Assembly (NCBI GenBank): GCA_031548005.1
Contig: JAVBRK010000001.1
Coordinates: 40,924-104,923 of the forward strand
DNA length: 64,000 nucleotides
Origin: BNXB01 sp031548005
Lineage (GTDB): Bacteria > Bacteroidota > Bacteroidia > Bacteroidales > Azobacteroidaceae
Reading direction: 5' to 3'
The notes beneath the pieces were generated by a model that made no database searches, was not told the DNA's origin, and saw only the letters and a list, made by a program, of their open reading frames with translations. This document shows, piece after piece, positions 27,147 through 36,091 of this stretch (position 1 is the first letter of the stretch; every line of letters begins with the position of its first letter). The position numbers were made by a program, and so were the translations under genes.

Positions 27147-27195
27147 AAATTCATCAGCTTCTTGTTTTTTATATTCGTGAGAAGCTGATGAATTT
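27147..27195 (-). repeat. Inverted repeat between susD and the hydrolase gene
   Basis: Arms AAATTCATCAGCTTCT (27147-27162) and AGAAGCTGATGAATTT (27180-27195) are perfectly complementary over 16 bases with a 17-base loop. It lies 12 bases after the susD stop codon in the direction of transcription. There is no good T-tract, so it may act as an mRNA-stabilising hairpin protecting the susCD message or as a partial terminator lowering enzyme expression. Confidence 0.7.
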
Positions 27196-27207
27196 TATAA
27201 GTTATAA

Positions 27208-28692
27208 TTAATAACCCGGATTTTGAATTATTTGTCCTTTCCCCTCATCAATAGCGCTTTGAGGAAGAGGCATCAATACAAAACTTTCTTTGGTTGTGGT
27301 AGACCCTTTGTATGTTCTTGAATACTCGATGTACTTTCCATGACGAATCAAATCCGTACGACGGAGCCCTTCAAACCAAAATTCCTGACCTCGGTTCAAC
27401 AACATTTTATCATAAAAATCCTGCGCATTACTAAAGTCATTCAATGTATAAGGTGTAATTCCGGCTCTGATGCGAATCGTATTCAATAAATCTATAGCCT
27501 CTTGTGTCACTGCATTGCCTTTTCGCACAACAGCCTCGGACAACATAGTCAATACATCTGCATACCGGTATATAACCCAGTCCACCTGACTTTCCTCTCC
27601 TGTAGCGACAGGATCTTCTCCATATTTTACCGGTAATGCTCCTTTTATTAATACAGTTCCGGGGTTTTCCTCATTGTAACGTTTTCCATCAGTTCCGATA
27701 AAATCACCGACCAATACTTCCAGGCGTTTATCTTTTGGATCGAATGTGTGATAAAACGACCAGGGAACACGATATCCTCCCCATTTCTGTATATTTTCAT
27801 TTTTGGTAGGATATTCACTTGACAACACATGCGCCAGCCATAATTCCAGGTTTGTACTCCGGGTTTCTATACATGCCCATATGATTTCACTATTTCTTTC
27901 ATTTTCCAATGTAAAGATATTTTTGTATTCGGGAACCAGCGCATAACCGTACTCAGGTTTCATCAACTCACGTCCGGTTTCCTCTGCTTTTGCCCAATTT
28001 TTTTCGTGCATATACAGTTTCATTAATACCGTATAAGCCAATCCTTTGGTAAATCGTCCATAATTTGCATCCTCAGGTTTGTATCTGGCCGGAAGCACTT
28101 TGATTGCTTCCTTCAATTCGGTTTCAATATAGCTAACCATCCATTCCTGAGTCGGGCGGGGAATGATAACATCCCCCAAAGGATTATTCAACTCTTTCAC
28201 GGTAGCAAGGGGAACCGGACCATATAAATCATACATCAGATAAGCCAGCCATCCGCGACCACAATGGAGTTCTCCGTTAAACAGAGCTTTCCGCTCTTCG
28301 TTCATAGGCACATTGGCAATCCGTTCAAAGGCCATGGTCATCCGGCTGACTGAAGACCTGTAATTATAAAATTGGGTAACACCGCTCGAATTAGGAGTAA
28401 AATTCTGATACAAAACATCCGGCCATACAGCATCATTCCACTGGCATTCGCCCAGATCGGTACTCATTTCCGTAATTGTCTGAATACCTCCGGAAGCTAC
28501 TGTAAATATGCCGCTATACCAATTGGAGCGAAAAGGTCCGTATGCAGCTGCCGTGACAATGGCTTCCGCATCTTTTTCAGTTTCAGGAAAAATTCCGGGA
28601 TTAATAACATCATACACCTCGGATTCCAGATTTACACAAGAGGTTATCGGCGTTGCCAATAATACCGCTATTATATATATTATTTTCTTCAT
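27208..28692 (-). CDS. SusD/RagB-family glycan-binding lipoprotein
   Basis: Surface lipoprotein partner of the SusC transporter. Lipobox PITSC with Cys-19, an N-terminal SusD-like region, and a C-terminal RagB/SusD domain ending in the usual LLNTIRIRAGI near 411-421, then GQEFWFEGLRRTDLIRHG near 438-455. 494 aa. It caps the periplasmic funnel of SusC and binds ligand at the cell surface. Specificity cannot be read from sequence. It follows susC after a 34-base gap in the same operon. Confidence 0.93.
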   Translation of the reverse strand: MKKIIYIIAVLLATPITSCVNLESEVYDVINPGIFPETEKDAEAIVTAAAYGPFRSNWYSGIFTVASGGIQTITEMSTDLGECQWNDAVWPDVLYQNFTPNSSGVTQFYNYRSSVSRMTMAFERIANVPMNEERKALFNGELHCGRGWLAYLMYDLYGPVPLATVKELNNPLGDVIIPRPTQEWMVSYIETELKEAIKVLPARYKPEDANYGRFTKGLAYTVLMKLYMHEKNWAKAEETGRELMKPEYGYALVPEYKNIFTLENERNSEIIWACIETRSTNLELWLAHVLSSEYPTKNENIQKWGGYRVPWSFYHTFDPKDKRLEVLVGDFIGTDGKRYNEENPGTVLIKGALPVKYGEDPVATGEESQVDWVIYRYADVLTMLSEAVVRKGNAVTQEAIDLLNTIRIRAGITPYTLNDFSNAQDFYDKMLLNRGQEFWFEGLRRTDLIRHGKYIEYSRTYKGSTTTKESFVLMPLPQSAIDEGKGQIIQNPGY

Positions 28693-28726
28693 ATAATAAT
28701 TTACTTTAAATGAATTTGGCCGTTAA

Positions 28727-31700
28727 TTAAAAAGTAATATCAATCCCTAAACTATAAGTTCTTACATTCGGATATGCCCATACGGAGTCATCCGTTTCCG
28801 GATCTAATCCTTCATATGGAGTAATGACAAACGGATTGTTTATATCAGCATATATCCTTAGATTTGAAAATACCTTTTTTGTTTGTTTCAGTCGCAAATT
28901 ATATCCCAGGGTGATATTACGGCAACGGATAAACCAGGCATCCTGTTTATAGAGATCTCCTACTCCATAAGTGCTCCTGTCCTGAAAATAGCCGGGGCGT
29001 TCTGCACCTTGATTATCATGAGTCCAGACATCCTTGGCGGTGACCGGCATATTGTATCCGCGGTACATATTGGCAATACCGGTCATCCCAGCCGAACCAG
29101 TCAACCACAAATCCCGGTATGAACCGTAATTCGTTTTATCGAACTGTGCATAAAAATAAATGTTCAGATCCAAATTTTTCCATTTTAACGTATTGTTCAA
29201 ACCTGCCAGATATCCGGGATCATTACTACCATAAAACACTTTATCAGCATCATTTAATTTTCCATCCGGTTGTCCGGTTTTTAAGGGAAATCCCCTTTCG
29301 TCAACAGCGACCGATCCATCTGCATTATACCTGAACCCATCAATATCCTTTATTTTTACCTGTCCGGGAATCGATCCGGGCATGTGCGACACGGTTTCCC
29401 CGGCCTGAATGATTCCATCAGACAAATATCCGTAAGTTCCGCGGATCGGTGCATCATAAATCGAATACGCAGTAGGTTTCCAGTAGGGATCCCGTTCTTT
29501 CCACTTGTCCCGGTAGAAAGAAAAAGAGAAATCCGTACTCCAGGTTAAATTTTTAGTATGAACATTTTGTGTATTGATTGTTAATTCAAATCCTTTACTT
29601 TGAGTCTTACCTATATTGGCCCAAATGGTACTAACCTCGTTATAAGATTGTAATGATCTTTGATTTAACAAATCGGCAACAACCCGGTTAAAGTATTCTG
29701 CTGTCATGCTAATCCTATTGCCTAAAAATCCCAGATCGAGTCCGAGGTTCCACTCCCCTGTTGTTTCCCATTTCAGATTCGGGTTTCCGATCTGAGATAA
29801 ATAAACTCCCTGAGATTCAGCATCTCCAAATGTATTATTGTAACCCACCTGATAATAACTGATGGCCCGGTTTCCGATATTCGACCGGCCGGTTTCTCCA
29901 TAACTCAAACGAATCTTACCATTCGACAATACCGATTGTAGCGGAGCCATAAACTCTTCATCTGAAAATCTCCATCCCAGTGAGACTGAAGGGAAATATC
30001 CCCAACGATTGTCAGGAGCAAAGTTGGATGCTCCGTCAGCGCGCAGTGTAGCTGTCAGCAGATAACGGTTTTTAAAAGAATAATTTATACGTCCAAAGAA
30101 AGACGCCATTTCATCTTTGCTGGCAGATGAAGATACATCCGGCTTCGGAGCGCTTCCTGCTCCAATATTATTGTATAAAAAACCATCGATCAGGAATTGT
30201 TTATTCGAAATCCCCATACCTTCCGTGTTAAACTGTTGAAAAGAATATCCGAGCAATGCTGTCAGGCTATGATCTCCAATCGATTTCAGGTAATTTGCCG
30301 TAAATTCAGCCAGATAATCCGACCGGTCATTTTGAGCCAGGTCGGCTTGTCCTCCGGTTTTTTGTCCATACAGCGTTGTTTTAGGCAAATAAGTCTTTCT
30401 TTTCAGATAATTTCTATCGATCCCGAAATTTCCTTTAATTGTTAAATCTTTAATCGGGGTATACTCCAGATAAGCTACAGCTAATATGCGTTCTTTGATT
30501 GTTTTATCGGTTATTTCCAACAATGATGCAGGATTAGGAAGGAAAGCGGCTTCCGTATTCAATACATAATTGCCATCGGCATCTTTAATCGGTAATAGCG
30601 GATTGAATTGAGCTGCCGATACTAAGATACTGGCATTTTCATTCTGGCCGCTACCCAAGGGGACATTATCAAAGTTATTTCTTGACAAGGTCATATTAAC
30701 ACCCGTTTTAAAGTACCGGCTAAGCCGCTGATCCAAGTTCAAACGCCCTGAGAAGCGGGATATATCATTATTCCTGATAACACCTTTTTGTTGAAAGAAA
30801 TTTCCGGATATAAGATATTGGGTACTTTCCGTTCCTCCCGATACACTAAGATTCTGCTGGGTCTGAACTCCGGAACGCGTCACGGCGCCAAACCAATCGG
30901 TATCATTTGCCGGATTTGCAATCTGGGTATCAGGATAACGGGGAACAAAGGCTGGTGCATTGGCTTCTGGATTAGTTCCGTAAGGTGCAATTTTATTTGT
31001 CCGGAGCCAGGCCTCTTTGTAATACCGGTTTGATTGGATCATAAAATCCCGGGCATCGAGGATCTCGTAGGTGCGTGCCATTTGCTGCACACTGGCTGTT
31101 CCGGAATATTTTACAACAGGTTCTCCTTTGCGACCTCTCTTAGTGGTAATGATTATAACTCCATTTCCTGCCCGGGATCCGTAAATAGCGCTGGTGCTGG
31201 CATCCTTAAGCACTTCGATGGATTCGATGTCGTTCGGATTGATTGAAGAGAGTACATTGTCCGTAGTTCCGGCTTTGTATTTCCCGGCAGAGATATCCTC
31301 TCCGGAATTCGATGCGCTCACAGGAAAACCATCGATGATGATCAACGGTTCGTTCATTTCTGAAGTCGGAGATGCGGCGCCACGAATACGGAAAGTGGAG
31401 CCTCCTCCGGGTTGAGCGCTTACTGTACTGACCTGGAATCCAGCAGCTTTTCCTGCAAGCACCTGACTCACGGACGACACAGTAGAAACCGGATTATCAC
31501 TCATTTTTATGGAGGAAACGGCTCCCGTCAGGTCTCTTTTTTTCATTGTCCCATATCCGACAACAACCACTTCGTTGAGCTCCTGCGTAATTTCGCTAAG
31601 CACCACATTTACTGAGCTTTGATTATTTACGGACACTTCTTTCGTATCAAACCCCAGATAAGATACCTGTAATATTGCATTACCGGAAACCTCCAGTTCA

Positions 31701-32167
31701 AACTGGCCATCAAGATTTGTACTTGTCCCGTTTATTGTCCCCTTTTCCACGACAGCAGCTCCAATAACAGGCTCTTGATTGTTATCAACTACGATTCCGG
31801 AAATTTTCCGTTTCGGGCCTGCATTGTCTGTGGTAGTAGAATTTTCCGTTTTGTTCTTCTGAGGATTTAATATAATCCTTTTGTTCACAATTTCGAAACG
31901 AATATTATTCGATGTAAGAACTTCTTTCAGAACATTTTCCAATGATTCTTGTTGCGAATCGACGGAAACCGGCTGGTTCATATCAACATTATTGTACATT
32001 ACCGTATAACCGGTCTTGGCTTCAATCTCTGTAAACATTTTACTCAATGGTACATTGTTGAGTTTCAGGTCTATTTTCAAGGAAGTTTGCCCGAATACAT
32101 TACTACTGGTAAAAAAGAGGTAAAGGCAAATTATCAGTAAAGAATTCGCTGTTTTATTCTTTTGCAT
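28727..32167 (-). CDS. SusC/RagA-family TonB-dependent transporter with STN signalling domain
   Basis: Start taken at 32167 (MQKNK), 1146 aa, giving a normal signal peptide ending VFGQ; the upstream ATG at 32227 would add 20 hydrophobic residues. Domain order: STN domain (about 30-95, VPLSKMFTEIEAKTGYTV), carboxypeptidase-like regulatory domain (KRKISGIVVDNNQEPVIGAA), plug with the family signature VVVVGYGTMKKRDLTGAVS, and a 22-strand barrel ending in a C-terminal aromatic residue (DITF). The STN domain contacts the FecR anti-sigma factor encoded just upstream, so ligand uptake should switch on the adjacent ECF sigma factor. Confidence 0.95.
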   Translation of the reverse strand: MQKNKTANSLLIICLYLFFTSSNVFGQTSLKIDLKLNNVPLSKMFTEIEAKTGYTVMYNNVDMNQPVSVDSQQESLENVLKEVLTSNNIRFEIVNKRIILNPQKNKTENSTTTDNAGPKRKISGIVVDNNQEPVIGAAVVEKGTINGTSTNLDGQFELEVSGNAILQVSYLGFDTKEVSVNNQSSVNVVLSEITQELNEVVVVGYGTMKKRDLTGAVSSIKMSDNPVSTVSSVSQVLAGKAAGFQVSTVSAQPGGGSTFRIRGAASPTSEMNEPLIIIDGFPVSASNSGEDISAGKYKAGTTDNVLSSINPNDIESIEVLKDASTSAIYGSRAGNGVIIITTKRGRKGEPVVKYSGTASVQQMARTYEILDARDFMIQSNRYYKEAWLRTNKIAPYGTNPEANAPAFVPRYPDTQIANPANDTDWFGAVTRSGVQTQQNLSVSGGTESTQYLISGNFFQQKGVIRNNDISRFSGRLNLDQRLSRYFKTGVNMTLSRNNFDNVPLGSGQNENASILVSAAQFNPLLPIKDADGNYVLNTEAAFLPNPASLLEITDKTIKERILAVAYLEYTPIKDLTIKGNFGIDRNYLKRKTYLPKTTLYGQKTGGQADLAQNDRSDYLAEFTANYLKSIGDHSLTALLGYSFQQFNTEGMGISNKQFLIDGFLYNNIGAGSAPKPDVSSSASKDEMASFFGRINYSFKNRYLLTATLRADGASNFAPDNRWGYFPSVSLGWRFSDEEFMAPLQSVLSNGKIRLSYGETGRSNIGNRAISYYQVGYNNTFGDAESQGVYLSQIGNPNLKWETTGEWNLGLDLGFLGNRISMTAEYFNRVVADLLNQRSLQSYNEVSTIWANIGKTQSKGFELTINTQNVHTKNLTWSTDFSFSFYRDKWKERDPYWKPTAYSIYDAPIRGTYGYLSDGIIQAGETVSHMPGSIPGQVKIKDIDGFRYNADGSVAVDERGFPLKTGQPDGKLNDADKVFYGSNDPGYLAGLNNTLKWKNLDLNIYFYAQFDKTNYGSYRDLWLTGSAGMTGIANMYRGYNMPVTAKDVWTHDNQGAERPGYFQDRSTYGVGDLYKQDAWFIRCRNITLGYNLRLKQTKKVFSNLRIYADINNPFVITPYEGLDPETDDSVWAYPNVRTYSLGIDITF

Positions 32168-32316
32168 AAGAAATAAGATTAGTATAAATAATAGTATTAC
32201 ATTTGTAGAATATAAAATGCGGCCCAAGACCCATTTATTTGATGGACTTGCTTATCGAAACGCATTTTAATCTCTGAGCATGGGATGCGGCAACATTCCA
32301 TGCTTTTTCTGTTTTT

Positions 32317-33303
32317 TTATTTTCCTTTATAGCTGATGTACACCTCCTCCCCCTCTATCCTATATGCAATAGGTGTTATTCTATTAATCAGATCCAGCAT
32401 TTCTTTCAAAGATTCACTTTTAACTATAAATCCATATCGAATGGTATCATTAGGATTATCCACATAAATCTTCATTCCATACCATCTTTCCATTTTATTG
32501 TATACTTCCTGCATGGGTGCATTCGCGAACCTCATAACATTGTTATGCCATATTCCAGATAATGCAGCATCATAATCTGCAATGCTCCATTCCATATTCT
32601 GCTTGGAAATTGAAACTAACTGATCAGGCTGCATTTCGGCAAAAATGGTACGGTTTCGTTTATTCTCCAATTGTACTTTCCCCGACTCAAGTGCAATTTT
32701 AATGGTAGGATCTCTTTCATAGGCAGAAACATTGAATGTAGTCCCATGAACAATAACGTTTACATTGTCGACTTCCACGATAAACTTTTTCTTATCCTTT
32801 TTCCTTACATTAAAGTATCCCTCCCCTACCAGTTTCACTTTCCGGTTATCACTGTTAAATTTGGATGAATAGGATAAATATGATTCCGAATTTAGCCAAA
32901 CCTCAGTACTATCAGGCAGTAAGATATGTGTTTTCTGCCCGGAATCGGCCATGACAATAAATGAATCTTCGGATGTAAGAGACAACAAGTAGAAACAAGC
33001 AATGACCGATACAGGAAACAGGATACTCGCAGCAATTTTATACCACTGTTTAAATAATACTCCTGAAGGTTTATTTTTTTGTTCGGTTATATGAGAAGTC
33101 AGATGTCGTAATATTTCCGATTTATCGGATGCATCCATGGGTAGCGCCAGATGATTGTATTCTTCCCAGATTTCCTCCAGTATACGATCGAGTCGGGTAT
33201 CGTCACCATTCCGGATTTCGCTTTTCAGGCAGGCAAACTCTTCCGTGTTCACTTTGTCGAACATTAATTTTTCTATCAGATCTTTTAATAACTGATTTTC
33301 CAT
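32317..33303 (-). CDS. FecR-family anti-sigma factor
   Basis: A cytosolic N-terminal anti-sigma region (1-88), one membrane segment at about 89-110 (IAASILFPVSVIACFYLLSL), then the periplasmic FecR domain (LPDSTEVWLNSESYLSYSS near 125-143, VKLVGEGYFNV near 151-161) and a C-terminal STN-like end that meets the SusC STN domain. 328 aa, typical. It sits between the sigma gene and susC in the same orientation and should hold the sigma factor inactive until SusC binds ligand. Confidence 0.93.
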   Translation of the reverse strand: MENQLLKDLIEKLMFDKVNTEEFACLKSEIRNGDDTRLDRILEEIWEEYNHLALPMDASDKSEILRHLTSHITEQKNKPSGVLFKQWYKIAASILFPVSVIACFYLLSLTSEDSFIVMADSGQKTHILLPDSTEVWLNSESYLSYSSKFNSDNRKVKLVGEGYFNVRKKDKKKFIVEVDNVNVIVHGTTFNVSAYERDPTIKIALESGKVQLENKRNRTIFAEMQPDQLVSISKQNMEWSIADYDAALSGIWHNNVMRFANAPMQEVYNKMERWYGMKIYVDNPNDTIRYGFIVKSESLKEMLDLINRITPIAYRIEGEEVYISYKGK

Positions 33304-33453
33304 ATAACTGATGATGTTTTGTATATCATATATAAGTTATACGGACAATAAGCAATTTAGTCCCTTCCTGAGTTATATGTTTTTAAACATATTTTTATTT
33401 TTTTAAGACTGAGGACTGCATGAGTATATTAAGAAAAGGAAAAACAAGTCACT

Positions 33454-34047
33454 CTATTTCAATATATTACAGGAAACAATGAATAAAATATAATAATGAT
33501 CAGACAAGTTATCTCTCAGAGTATGTAAAGCCAAGGAAAGTTGATTTTTTACTGATTTTTCAGAAATATTCAATAATAGAGCTATTTTACCAATAGAAAG
33601 GCCCCTCTCTCTACTTAATTCGAATATCTCTTTTTGCCTGTGGGATAATTTATTTTTTGCTTTATCCACCAAAGTAAGAAATTCATCAAAATTCAATGTT
33701 TTTTCTACTTCGTTTTCACTGTATTCCAGAAAAGCTTCACTGCAAATAAAATTTCTGAAATCCACATTTTCTATTTTCTCCCGCAATGAATCGATAAACA
33801 GGTTCTTCGCAATGGTATAAAGATAAGACTTGAAAGAGGTATTAAAGGTTATATCTTTCCGGTTCTTCCATAGTTTGAGGAAAGTTTCCTGAACAATATC
33901 TTTGGCCCCCGATGGAGATTTGATCAAACTCAGGGCAAATCCATACAATAAATCGGAATAGAGCTCATACAACTCATTAAAATCCTGATAAGAGCCGTTT
34001 TTTAAACCTTCAAGAAGTTTATTCTGATTTTTCTGAGATACTCTCAT
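33454..34047 (-). CDS. ECF RNA polymerase sigma factor (Bacteroides expansion type)
   Basis: Sigma-70 region 2 near residues 18-85 (DIVQETFLKLWKNR) and region 4 near 125-175 (LSHRQKEIFELSRERGLSIGKIALLLNISEKSVKNQ as helix-turn-helix; longer motif given by position). 197 aa. It heads the sigma-FecR-SusC-SusD cascade and probably activates the susC promoter. Moderately AT-rich compared with neighbouring housekeeping genes. A 150-base gap separates it from fecR. Confidence 0.93.
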   Translation of the reverse strand: MRVSQKNQNKLLEGLKNGSYQDFNELYELYSDLLYGFALSLIKSPSGAKDIVQETFLKLWKNRKDITFNTSFKSYLYTIAKNLFIDSLREKIENVDFRNFICSEAFLEYSENEVEKTLNFDEFLTLVDKAKNKLSHRQKEIFELSRERGLSIGKIALLLNISEKSVKNQLSLALHTLRDNLSDHYYILFIVSCNILK

Positions 34048-34542
34048 TATAGTATACTATATGTACTTGGATCTCCCAACATTATTCATAGAAGACAAAT
34101 TTAAGAAAAATATTTTATATCCTGGTATTATAAAACGAATTATGAGTACCCGCACTGCATTTAGGAAATAGAGGTTTTTAGATTGTTAATATTCTTGTTA
34201 TTTAGTTTGTTTATCAGTTGCATCAAAATTAAAAAATTGACAATCAATTAATTTATTCAGTTTAATCCCAGTTTCACTAATAGTAATCGACATTGAAGCC
34301 TCATTAAAAGTTTTATTCATAAAACTAACATTTAATTACTAATTATCATGCAAATCTATCTGTTTTTTCACAGATAGAGTATATTCAACTGATAATATTT
34401 TAAAATTTACAAAACTGATAATCATCTTATTAACCCTGCGGATTAACTTTTTGTCTGTGCAATAGTAAAATTCTTGAAAATTTATCGTTTTGATAAAAAA
34501 TTTCCGTAACTTCACAGACTAAATTATCATACGATTTTATCT
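34048..34542. other. 495-base AT-rich intergenic region, divergent promoters
   Basis: Between the minus-strand sigma gene and plus-strand tldD. I see no ORF worth reporting. It contains one 8-bp perfect hairpin, CTATCTGT/ACAGATAG, at 34355-34376 with a T-rich loop. A one-mismatch -7 box TAACTTCA at 34507 precedes tldD by 36 bases. The remainder is unusually AT-rich and unexplained. Confidence 0.5.
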
Positions 34543-36054
34543 ATGAAACGACGGGATTTTTTAAGGACTGGAAGCCTGGCAGTGCTTGGAGCTGCTACTT
34601 TCCCTCAGTTAGTCCATTCACAAATTACAAATCATCAGGAGGATTTACCGAAGATGCTGAATCATTTTGGAGTTACGGAAGCCGACTTGCGTCAAGTCAT
34701 GGCTGCTGCACTGGAAAAAGGAGGCGACTATGCCGACCTCTATTTTGAACATACTTTTAATAACTACCTGGCCCTGCAGGACGGGGCTGTAAACCGCGCC
34801 GGATCGAATATCGACTACGGAGTTGGTATCCGTGTTGTCTCAGGCGACCAAACAGGCTATGCTTTCGTCGAAAGCACCTCGATGGAAGACATGATTAATG
34901 CGGCCCAAACGGCTTCGCGAATTGCTTCCGGATCGGCTAAAACACCACCAGTAAAAGTAGATCAGAAAGTGTTTAAGAACCACTACCCCATTGTCCAGTC
35001 CTGGGAAGATATCACCATACAGGCGAAGATGCCTTACCTGCAAAAACTGAACGACCGGATCTTCGAATTAGACAAGCGGGTGACGAAGGTCAATGCCTCG
35101 TTGAATGATTCGACTTCCTACATTTTATACTATAACTCGGAAGGTACGCTTTGCCACGATTACCGTCCGATGATCGTTCTGGTAGGCTTTTGTATCATGC
35201 AGCAGGACGGAAAAACCGAGAATGCACACTCTTCGCGTGCCGCCCGCAAAGATTTCGGGTTCCTGACCGACCAGGTCGTGGAAGAAATTGCGCAGGAAGC
35301 GGTAAAGAATACGGCTTTGATGTTCGATGCCGTTAAGCCCAATGGAGGAGAGATGCCGGTGGTTATGAGTGCCGGAGGTTCGGGGATCTTACTTCACGAA
35401 GCCATCGGACATGCTTTTGAAGCTGATTTCAACCGGAAAAACACGTCGATCTTCTCGGATAAGTTGGGAAAAAAGGTTTGTGATGAACACATCAGTGTCA
35501 TTGACGACGGAACCATCGACTGCGACCGGGGTTCGATCAATTTCGACGATGAAGGCATTGCCAGCCAGCGGACCTATATCGTCAAAGACGGGATCCTGAA
35601 TTCCTACTTACACGACCGCATCAGCGCCAAATATTATGGTGTGGCCCCGACGGGTAACGGGCGGCGCCAATCGTTCCGTTTTATTCCGATACCGCGCATG
35701 CGCTCGACCTATATGGAAAACGGAAATTATACGGAAGAAGAGATCATTGCCAGCGTAAAACAGGGTGTTTTTGTGGATAACTTCACCAATGGACAAGTTC
35801 AGATCGGAGCCGGAGACTTTACCTTTTTTGTAAAAAGCGGTTACCTGATCGAGAATGGTAAACTGACTCAACCGATTAAGGATATCAATATTATCGGAAA
35901 CGGACCGAAAGCCCTGGCAGACATCACCATGGTAGGGAACAACCTGAAAATCGATCAGGGAGCCTGGACTTGCGGAAAAGATGGTCAGGGTATGCCGGTA
36001 TCGCAGGGATTACCTTCTGTTCTGGTCAAACAACTGACAGTTGGCGGAAAATGA
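34543..36054 (+). CDS. tldD: Metallopeptidase subunit TldD with twin-arginine signal
   Basis: TldD is the catalytic subunit of the TldD/TldE heterodimer, which degrades unfolded peptides and matures microcin and PQQ-type precursors in other bacteria. The HExxxH zinc motif is at 285-290 (HEAIGH), and the third ligand Cys-477 is in WTCGKDGQG. Unlike E. coli TldD, the N-terminus MKRRDFLRTGSLAVLG is a textbook Tat signal followed by a hydrophobic stretch and a likely cleavage site near residue 26. The mature protein would be exported. The partner pmbA follows directly. Confidence 0.9.
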   Translation: MKRRDFLRTGSLAVLGAATFPQLVHSQITNHQEDLPKMLNHFGVTEADLRQVMAAALEKGGDYADLYFEHTFNNYLALQDGAVNRAGSNIDYGVGIRVVSGDQTGYAFVESTSMEDMINAAQTASRIASGSAKTPPVKVDQKVFKNHYPIVQSWEDITIQAKMPYLQKLNDRIFELDKRVTKVNASLNDSTSYILYYNSEGTLCHDYRPMIVLVGFCIMQQDGKTENAHSSRAARKDFGFLTDQVVEEIAQEAVKNTALMFDAVKPNGGEMPVVMSAGGSGILLHEAIGHAFEADFNRKNTSIFSDKLGKKVCDEHISVIDDGTIDCDRGSINFDDEGIASQRTYIVKDGILNSYLHDRISAKYYGVAPTGNGRRQSFRFIPIPRMRSTYMENGNYTEEEIIASVKQGVFVDNFTNGQVQIGAGDFTFFVKSGYLIENGKLTQPIKDINIIGNGPKALADITMVGNNLKIDQGAWTCGKDGQGMPVSQGLPSVLVKQLTVGGK

Positions 36055-36091
36055 CAATTATGAACTGGTTATTTACACAAAAATTAAACCC

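Noticed and set aside
32168..32227. 20-residue N-terminal extension of SusC
   Set aside because: It would place a second hydrophobic stretch before a complete signal peptide starting at 32167.
36041..36091. TTG-started N-terminal extension of pmbA overlapping tldD
   Set aside because: Adds 17 residues with no family match and needs an alternative start; ATG at 36092 is preferred.
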